DNA from: Euperipatoides rowelli
Lineage: Eukaryota > Onychophora > Udeonychophora > Euonychophora > Peripatopsidae
Assembly: GCA_003024985.2 (NCBI GenBank)
Contig: PXIH01S0000917.1
Strand: one strand, 5' to 3'
DNA: 11,154 nt
The notes under the pieces were generated by a model. The model was not told the DNA's origin. It worked only from the letters and a program-made list of their open reading frames with translations, and ran no database searches. Made by a program: the position numbers and the translations under genes. Below, one piece after another: positions 1-7,200 of this stretch; position 1 is the first letter of the stretch, and each line of letters begins with the position of its first letter.

Positions 1-1200
1 GCTGCAGAATCTACAATCATTTTAACACAACATAATCTCGTATTTTATTCCTTTCATTTTTGTGTATACTATATAAACAATACTGTTCATCTTTAAATCC
101 AGCAAAATGTGCAATAATCGTCCATGATTTTTTTTTAAAAAAAATCATCCTCCCTAGTCGGCCGGCTCGGGCTGGATTTTCATTAGGATTTAGTTAGGGC
201 ATCCATTATTTCTTCTGGTTGTGTTGATTACTTAGCCCCCGTAAGTGAATTAACCATCAATTGGCACAACAGACCCACGTTCGGTAAATATTATGTTTTT
301 GGGGTAGCTGTATCTGCAAAGAGCCTACATGTGGATTTGATATATTAGTAATTTCTAATATGGGTATTTACATGTAAGTGTAGATATAGGCTAGTGTTAG
401 AGGCTGATATTTACCCGGTAATTTTCCCCAGGAATATATATCACCGATCTGTAACAACCACAATGTATTGGGATCTTGTCACGTCTACATCAACCCAAGT
501 CAAGGTTGTAGAGATAATAGAGATATTTCCTAGTTAGGTATTATAGTTAATATTACACGCCTGTGCTACGGCATGAATGTTTTTATTAGTAATAATAGAG
601 ATCCAGTGTCTATCGTACATATAATAGTAGTATAAGTGCCTACATTAGGGATGATGAAAGGTACCAATACTATGGATTATGTCCTATAGAAATATGGCCC
701 CTAGTAGGTATACTCAGTAATTCTTATATTTACCTAACCTTCCATGCCAGTGCTTCATCGCGCCGGCCTCGGAGGCGGTACTCATAAGGGTAGTTGAACA
801 TATCATGCTAGGATGCAACTTTAGTTTACCTAATCAGATAGCCTTTCTCAAGATAAGACGGAGCTAACTGGGGGGGAAGAGAAGCTCTATGAGATAGGCT
901 ATTGCCAGCTCGGCGAAGCTTTACTACGTCTTAGTATCAGACATTATTATACAGTATACATACTAATTATGTACAATGTATTATTACAATAATGTGTGCT
1001 AAGACCCCTAGTGCTACCTTAACTCATAATAATCACAAACTATCATAATAATATGTGTGGCCAGTAATAGTGGCAGTAATAAAAACACTAACTTCAAAAG
1101 AGAAACACAATGTTTTTGTGACCTCTTGCTTCCAGTCTTTAGTCCTTGCTGGACTAAGCCTGACTCCAATAACTCTCTAACATAAGCTTTGTCTGCACAG
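1..1200. other. Unclassified intronic or intergenic stretch, stop-rich
   Basis: No reading frame above about 60 codons and no exon of the NEK8 kinase domain could be seen. The stretch looks less AT-biased than the rest, with local GC patches near 155-175, 760-780 and 860-925, and it is visibly rich in CTAG, TAGG and TAGTA strings. It may be the upstream part of the element that begins to match the right-hand copy at 1201, because the right copy is cut by the window edge at exactly that point. That is inference only. It also holds an A/T palindrome at 124-148. Confidence 0.5.
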
Positions 1201-1303
1201 ACCTTATTGGGAGATAATAGGCCTATCTACAAAGAAAATTCTCAGCCTTAATGCCAATAGGCTACTAAGAACTGCAATGAGCCAATGACAGTGAGCTCTT
1301 TGT

Positions 1304-1345
1304 TATTTGCCTGCAACCTGAATCCTTCAGGAATGCAGGCAAATA
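1304..1345. repeat. Hairpin with two stacked stems beside the TATA box
   Basis: The outer stem TATTTGCCTGCA (1304-1315) pairs perfectly with TGCAGGCAAATA (1334-1345). The inner stem CCTGAA (1317-1322) pairs with TTCAGG (1326-1331) around the loop TCC. The right copy keeps it at 11014-11055 with one changed base in the outer stem. In the left copy a further outer pair, GTGAGCTCT (1291-1299) with AGAGCTCAC (1357-1365), encloses hairpin and TATA box; this outermost pair is not kept in the right copy. Confidence 0.85.
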
Positions 1346-1346
1346 C

Positions 1347-1354
1347 TATAAAAA
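1347..1354 (+). promoter_or_regulatory. TATA box of left LTR-like copy
   Basis: TATAAAAA followed 15-27 bp later by CTCACTATTGTTCAG, a plausible initiator. The same arrangement is kept in the right copy (TATAAAAA on the - strand at 11005-11012). It lies directly after the 1304-1345 hairpin. The direction is rightward, the same as NEK8. Promoter activity is inferred from motif and spacing. Confidence 0.55.
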
Positions 1355-1765
1355 GGAGAGCTCACTATTGTTCAGAGGTCCCAGCCAGGGCATCGTCCCT
1401 GATAATTATCTTTGTGCCAGTGCAATCCGATTAGTAATACAGATAAGCCAGGAGTGCTTATCTCCTGTAGCCCATGCTTGGGAAGAAATAAGAACCAGCA
1501 GAATGTATTGTCCAGACTCACAGCTAGAGATCAGCAGCAGCAGCCAAGTTACCCACATCTCATGGTCCAAAAGCAGCCACAGCTTCTCCACAAAAACCCT
1601 AGGGTAAGCTGAACATTACCATAATCATTATTACAGCCACACAAATATTTCCCATAGTTAGGGGTAGCACACAAACTTAGAACCAGAATATTACTATCAT
1701 TATTGTTGGGCTATTGCCCTTATCCATATTTTGTCACAATCAGTCCAAATATTATCATTGTTAGC

Positions 1766-1771
1766 AATAAA
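1766..1771 (+). terminator. Poly(A) signal in left LTR-like copy
   Basis: AATAAA within GCAATAAAAGATAC, followed about 20 bp later by the T/G-rich CTCTTTGTCTTAGTC. The right copy keeps it as TTTATT at 10575-10580 on the + strand. Its position about 400 bp after the TATA box suits an R region. Confidence 0.5.
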
Positions 1772-2289
1772 AGATACTTTATGAAGACAACTCTTTGTCT
1801 TAGTCTTTCCTCATGCTTGGTTGCCATTTCTATCATGTTTTGCGGGGGGATTCTCTGAAATCTGACTGCAAACTCATACTCAGGTTAGGCATTGGCTCTT
1901 GCTCTCACCAGCAAGAAGCAATCCGTAACCAGTGTTCTTTGTACATTACAAAGCCATGGCTTACACCGGGAATGAACCCACAGTATGTGCCAAATTTTAA
2001 GTCAATTGGATAATGAGCGCTTTTTAGTCTTTTATTTAGTTTTAGTCTAGTGAGCACGTTTTAGTTTTAGTCTAGTGAGCGCCGTTCACGATTGTTCAGT
2101 CATCAAGTTATAATCCATTTTTTTTAATTATTCATAAAATTTCACTGCTAATTATGACTCATTACTGTAATGTCATCGAGAATGAACCTACTGTATAGCA
2201 AATTTCAAGTCAATTGGATAATGAGCGGTTTTTAGTCTTTTATTTAGTTTTAGTCTAGTGAGCGCCCTTCACGATTGTTCAGTCATCAA

Positions 2290-2297
2290 GTTATAAT
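2290..2297 (+). repeat. Target site duplication, left (GTTATAAT)
   Basis: Exact 8-bp match to 3249-3256. The empty site is seen in unit 1 of the same array as AGTTATAATCC, so target and duplication can be compared inside the window. Confidence 0.88.
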
Positions 2298-3248
2298 TAG
2301 AGTTGGTGTTTTTTAGCAAATAAAAATTGGAAATTTAGCATTTTAAAATAAGGATTTCATGTTTTTTAGTGTTTTAATATAAAAATTTAGCATTTTGTAG
2401 CAAAAAAAAAAATTAAAAAAAGTCAAACTATTTTTATTGAAAGAAAAATTGATAATTTACATTTTTGTTTATTTTTTAATAATAAAAAATGTATCATTTT
2501 AGAGGGGAGGGAGTGAATTGTGATAATGTCATAAAGATTTAAAACATTGGCCTATAGAATTGTACAAAAAGCAGATTCTTTGATAAAGTTTTCTTTGGCT
2601 TTCATATGTGTGGTGGACTTTACATGCTTATCCAAGGTATCTTTACTTTCCCAATTCAGACCAATATTGCATAGTCCACACATTAAAATGTTTGTGTCAT
2701 TTATAAAAAACTTATCACTCCTGAAATCATTTGCTCTTTGTTGTATTATAATTTTATTTCTTCCCATTTTGATTTAAAGAATTAAAAAAAAAAAAAAAAA
2801 TTATTTTAGTTGTACTTTGCTATTTAATTTTTATAAGCAACTGAATATCTTTAATTGGGAAGAAAGCTAAACTTTTTTTAAAAAAAAAACTTGAAATATG
2901 CAGAATTACTTTACTTGTTTAGTAATTTCTATTGTCAAAGAGGAAATGATAAGATTTTAATTAATTTCTATTTAAATGCTTTTAAGGAATTTATCAGTTT
3001 ATTGCTACAAACTTTAAGACACCATGAAAAGTTCTTTTTTTTTTTTTTTTTTAAATTTAACAGTTTTTTTTCTTGCTTTGTCGTTGAAATTAATTAATTT
3101 CGCAAGTAAACCCTTTCATCACATTTTGTCGTGGATCAATTAATACTGACAAACTTTTGATCTATTTATAAAACATGAAGATCAATTAAAATATGATATA
3201 TTTACAATATTTCGTTTTTATAGCTAAAATGAAAAATGAACAAATCTA
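2298..3248 (-). mobile_element. Non-autonomous hAT-family DNA transposon, 951 bp
   Basis: The insert splits a tandem repeat unit: GTTATAAT stands directly before it (2290-2297) and again directly after it (3249-3256), while uninterrupted unit 1 has this string once. An 8-bp target duplication is the hAT rule. The ends are inverted: the left end reads TAGAGTTGGTGTTTTT and the reverse complement of the right end reads TAGATTTGTTCATTTT, sharing TAGA.TTG.T....TTTT, which resembles the hAT consensus TAGxGxTGG. It encodes only a zinc-finger fragment on the - strand; the transposase catalytic and dimerisation regions are missing, so it must have moved with enzyme from another copy. The strand is given after the coding remnant. 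Confidence 0.85.
2552..2767 (-). pseudogene. hAT transposase N-terminal zinc-finger remnant (CGGBP1-like C2H2)
   Basis: 71 residues, mostly one zinc finger: C-x2-C-x14-H-x5-H, reading MCGLCNIGLNWESKDTLDKH then VKSTTH. This pattern, with CN.xLNW-like and KDTLDKH segments, is typical of the N-terminal DNA-binding finger of a group of hAT transposases related to vertebrate CGGBP1. A basic, Lys/Arg-containing start (MGRNKIIIQQR) comes before it. A stop follows soon after the finger, and nothing like an RNaseH-type hAT core is present, so I call it a fragment of a deleted element rather than a working gene. Its place inside a hAT-type insertion with an 8-bp duplication supports the family. It might still bind element ends if expressed; this is speculation. 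Confidence 0.7.
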
Positions 3249-3256
3249 GTTATAAT
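3249..3256 (+). repeat. Target site duplication, right (GTTATAAT)
   Basis: Second copy of the 8-bp target. The repeat unit resumes immediately with CCATTTTTTTT, as in the uninterrupted unit. The preceding A (3248) also matches the base before the left copy, so a 9-bp reading is possible, but the inverted ends favour 8. Confidence 0.88.
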
Positions 3257-3560
3257 CCATTTTTTTTAAATTTATTAATAAAATTTCACTGTTAATTATG
3301 ACTCATTATTGTAATGTCACCGGGAATGAACCTACTGTATATGTCAAATTTCAAGTCAATTGGATAATGAGCGCTTTTTAGTCTTTTATTTAGTTTTAAT
3401 CTAGTGAGCGCCCTTCATGATCAGTCATAAACATAAGCAGTAATCCTTTCTTTTTTTTTAATTTATTAATAAAATGTCACCATAAATTATGACGGATTAT
3501 TGTATTTTATTGTATTGTCACCGGGAATGAACTTATATGTCAAGACAATTGGATAATGGG

Positions 3561-4082
3561 AAGTGAGTGAAATACAATAACAAGATTTGACTCAAAGTGG
3601 AAAAACACAGGGCAAGTTAATAAAAGGTGGGGTTCAAAAGTCCATTTGTGGGATATCATTTATGCTGTGATAGAAAGAAATGTTAATATTTTTATTGAGC
3701 TTAATTGATACCATATTGGGCTAATCAATGTTCTCTGGGCTAAAAATAAATGATTTCTAACATGAAAAAATATTTCTTGTAAATTTGATGGTTTATCAAT
3801 CTATTTTATTAAAATTCTACATTTCCCTCTCATTTAAATAAAATTTTACAATAAACTTTGATCAGGTAGTCCATTTCTAAATATCTGAAATTTCATCTTT
3901 TGTTAAGATTTTCTTTACATTTGATCATATTGTTTATTCCTGTAATGTATACGTTTTTTTTTTTTGTAAATATACAATATAATTTATTTGTTTGTACATC
4001 CACTCCCTCCCACACAAATACATCATAAGAATAAAAATGATTCACTTCAATAAAATTGTATACAATACAATATCTTTGATAG
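3561..4082. other. Intron sequence before NEK8 exon A
   Basis: AT-rich, no frame of note and no recognisable kinase exon. It contains a T run near 3953-3965 and several AATAAA strings that look compositional. It ends in the acceptor GATAG at 4078-4082. Confidence 0.6.
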
Positions 4083-4291
4083 AATCTTCCAGCTTTAATT
4101 CTTAAAATTATGCGGGGAACATTTGCTCCAATTGCTGACCACTACAGTGAAGACCTGAAGCAGCTAATACTGAGTATGCTCCATTTAGACCCCAATAAAC
4201 GACCCACCATTAATCAAATTATGTGTCAACCAATAGTAATTAATGCCCTGTTGAATCTCTATACTGAAATGGGCAAAGTACCTTGTGTCAG
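4083..4291 (+). CDS. NEK8: NEK8 exon A: end of kinase domain
   Basis: Encodes 69 residues plus two bases of a split codon. The acceptor is GATAG ending at 4082 and the donor is CAG|GTGAGT at 4292. The exon enters in phase 0 with N-L-P-A-L, equivalent to the NLPALVLKI stretch of human NEK8. An ATG at 4110 lies inside this helix and is not a start codon. DPNKRPT at residues 36-42 holds the invariant Arg of kinase subdomain XI (codon 4200-4202), and the LLNLYTEMGKV string follows the last kinase helix. Reading past the donor meets TGA at once, which supports the splice. The acceptor has only a weak pyrimidine tract. Confidence 0.9.
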
Positions 4292-7200
4292 GTGAGTAGT
4301 CTTTTAAACATTTAATTTTGTTCTAATAATAATAAATGCAATGTTTGAATTCTAATTAACCAATTAGTTCTGGTCTTTTCTAGCACACTTACCAATCAGC
4401 TGCTAATTACATCACAAAGATAGTAATGACCTCTATATTGAATGATAATTCTCTCTGCATCATTTTGTCTTGTGTAACATGGAATTAATTATTCCATAAA
4501 ATACCACATAAGCTGCATTTGATTATTGCTATGGTACTATTGTGTGATTGTTATTGTACTCCTGTAATGTATGATTATTATGATACTCGTGTGTGAACAT
4601 TGTGTCTACTGCTGCTATATGTGATTATTGTATGTTATGATATTCCTGTAATGTATGATTATTATGGTATTCATGTGATTATTAAGGTACTGTTCTCCTA
4701 CAGTATATTATGATTATTGTTATGGAACTTCTGTTATGTGTGATTATTATGGTATTGATGCTGTGTAATTATTGTTCATTCTATATTTGCACTCTATTAT
4801 AAGACCATTCATGCAGAAAAATAACCTTTTGACAGATAACATCACTTGAGGCCCTTCATGTACCTGTGACTATCAATTCTCTGGCTTCACTTGAAATCTA
4901 CACGTAGTGAACATATTGAGAGTTAGTAAATTTATCAGTACGGTAACCAGACAAGTACCGGTAGTAACACTAATGACAAGTAATGTTACCCGGGATGATT
5001 TTATCGTTTGAACTGTTGTAAACATTGTGCACGATAGATTAACCAATTGAACGATTTAGATCGGTAGATTGTTATGTAGCTTACCATTCTTATTTGACAC
5101 ATTGTGTCAACATATTTATATTTACCAAATGATCTTTGTTATATATTAATAATTGCTGCTGTTATCTTTGCTGCTTTTTTAAAAATTATATTTCTTAAGA
5201 AAAGATATTCAACTTATAATAAAGCACCTTAAATCCTTAATAGTCAAGTTAATATGACTCCTTATATTTTTTCTTTGGAACAATCAGATCTGTTCTTAAA
5301 ATCCAGATTTCTGACAGATTTTTTTAACAATCTTTTGAGTGTATTATTGCTGTTCCATTATTTAAACATGAGCTTTTGACATGCTAATTAAAGGAGAACG
5401 ACGGCAAAAGCTAATCTTTGTGTTACTTTCCAAATAAAAATGCTTTTTAAAATTTTTTATTTTCCAATTCAGCTCTTGATGATTTTCAAAGAAAATAAAT
5501 TCTTAAAAATATTTAGTAAAAGTGTCAAGTTAAAAATGAGGTCATCATCTGATCATTTATGAATTTGATTTTTCTTATACTTAATTCTTAATGTTGGTTC
5601 TCTTACACTAAATAATTTATTTCAATTTGCTATTGATTAAAAAAATATATCTATTTTTTTAAATTTGTATGAAGCCGAGTGAACAGGCCCCTTACCACTG
5701 CACCAACGCCTACCCGTGGTCGAGTGTCCAGAACTAGTAGTCAGAACTCAAATAAAAGTAAGTTCTGTCATCCTTTTTTAAATTAATTATAACACTGAAT
5801 AATTGTCATATAAAAAGTAAAAAAAAAAAGTGAAATTAGCTAAGATTTCCAATAAATTATTCAACTATATTCAATAAAATTAGGCAGGCAGGAATAGGAG
5901 GTCGAGTCAGAAAATACTAAGATAAATTTGTATCCTTTTATCTGCTGTCATCTTATTTAATGGAATATCGCCTTTGGAAATTTGTTATTTTATGTAGTAG
6001 TATTTATTTTTTCATTTCAATCTTTTAATTTTTTGTATGATATTTTTTACTTTATTGGGAACGATGGCATATTTGTCAACCTCTCTTGTTTCATTCCTTC
6101 TTTATCACTGTAAACATTGTTTATTTAATTTCCTTATCCTCCCATCCATCTGACAAAAAAAGAGCGCTCCTAAATTTTGTTCTCAGTTATGCCAAACTAA
6201 TTTTTTTGCCCTGGAAATGATAAATGCTATTTAGACAATAAATTTGAAAAGGATTAAAAATAATAAAGCTACAAGCCAGGTATTCAAAAACATGGCTAAT
6301 ATTCACACCAGCTTACTATAACTTTTAAAATATTTTGAAAACTAAATAGGCCTACTGTCCTTTATGTCACTCTTTTTAGTCCTTTTCATTAATCCTATTC
6401 TCAATTCATTGTGACAAATATTTGCTAGTAATATCTTAGTAATAATTGAAATTGTATCTTGATTTGTGGAATGTGAAGCATTTTAACATTAGTAACATTA
6501 CTTTGTTAATTGCCTAGGTGCCTTAAGTCTGATTATGGATACAGGAAATAGTTTAAGTGCAAAACTGATTGTCGAATCTTCTGTCTTCTGTTGGGGAGGA
6601 GGAATTTCTATACCTGTTAAGCTTCCACTACCTGCTTCAGACACACAGGTTATCCAAGTAGCAACAGGACGTACTCAAAAAGCCGCTGTAACCAAAAATG
6701 GCCGACTCATTATCTGGGAGGTGATTTAATCAATTTTATTTGTTGTTTCATTTATTGTAAACATCTCTGAATATTTAAAAAAATTGCTAATATGTAAATA
6801 AAATTTTTTGTATTAAATAATTTATTTTAAAATGTATAATGAAATTATAGGCATGTTCGTCATAATAATTTTTCAGTGCGTTTCGTTAATTTGGTTTATC
6901 CCTGGTCATGTGAACATTTAATTTTATAGACAAATGATCAAAGTTAGCCCTTTCTGAGTAGCAAAGTACTCAATCATAATAAAATAGTTTAAGTATGCTT
7001 TTATGCAACAATAAGTTGGATGCAATTGAAGATGAAATTCTAAGTTATTAATAAAACAAAATAAAAAATTATATTGAAGACTATTTTACAAAGATTAGCA
7101 TTTCAAATTACTGCATTAATCCTTTCAGGTAAAGACTTGTGCAGCCTTACTTAAGGGGATATTGAAAATCGATGTACTTTCCCCCCCAAAAAAATGAATT

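Larger units (their letters stand above)
1201..1965 (+). mobile_element. LTR-like retroelement segment, left copy
   Basis: This 765-bp segment matches, imperfectly but along its whole length, the reverse complement of 10373-11154. Shared blocks include AATTCTCAGCC, CCAATGACAGT, CACTATTGTTCAG, GCCAGGGCATCGTCCCT, ACCCTAGGGTAAGC, ATAGTTAGGGGTAGCACA and CTCACCAGCAAGAAGCAAT. Homology ends at TTACA (1961-1965), after which the two loci differ, so this is one element boundary. Order of signals: hairpin, TATA box (1347-1354), initiator-like CTCACTATTGTTCAG, then AATAAA (1766-1771) followed by a T/G-rich stretch. That is a U3-R-U5 layout and an ...ACA end, hence LTR-like, possibly a solo LTR. The 5' limit is unknown because the right copy runs off the window. 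No gag, pol or integrase coding is seen. It could instead be another non-autonomous element. Confidence 0.65.
1966..3560. repeat. Tandem array of about 200-bp units, interrupted by a hAT element
   Basis: Units start with CCGGGAATGAAC or close variants: unit 1 at 1966-2175 (210 bp), unit 2 from 2176 to 3319 once the hAT insert and one target copy are removed (about 185 bp), unit 3 at 3320-3520 (201 bp) and a partial unit 4 at 3521-3560. Shared blocks in order are CAATTGGATAATGAGCG, TTTTAGTCTTTTATTTAG, TCTAGTGAGCG, CAGTCAT, TTATAATCCATTTTTTTT, AAAATTTCACTG, TTATGACTCATTA and TGTAATGTCA. Unit 1 has an extra internal copy of a TTTTAGTCTAGTGAGC block. The array directly abuts the 3' end of the LTR-like element. 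Family unknown; no coding or tRNA-like structure is convincing. Confidence 0.85.

Noticed and set aside
1368-1607. 79-codon frame in the left LTR-like copy
   Set aside because: The corresponding frame in the right copy is not preserved, and overlapping frames on the other strand are as long. Conservation looks DNA-level, not protein-level.
1966-1980. Retroelement primer-binding site after the left LTR-like end (CCGGGAATGAACC resembles a tRNA T-arm complement)
   Set aside because: The same string starts every unit of the tandem array away from the element, and the right copy has nothing like it at the equivalent place.
1813-2013. 66-codon frame crossing the left element boundary
   Set aside because: It runs from the LTR-like end into the tandem repeat, two unrelated sequences, so it is chance.
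2891-3097. 68-codon frame inside the hAT element
   Set aside because: Largely low-complexity Phe from a poly-T run; no motif and no likeness to hAT transposase.
3320-3430. tRNA-derived SINE on the - strand (GGTTCATTCCC like an RNA polymerase III B box)
   Set aside because: One base short of the B-box core, no A box at suitable distance and no SINE-like tail; the sequence is tandem, not dispersed, in this window.
4110-4295. Stand-alone 61-codon protein starting at ATG 4110
   Set aside because: The kinase similarity begins upstream of this Met (NLPALILKI) and the end runs over a consensus splice donor, so it is the inside of an exon.
6535-6729. Stand-alone 64-codon protein starting at ATG 6535
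   Set aside because: Internal Met of NEK8 exon C; the last two codons before the stop are intron.
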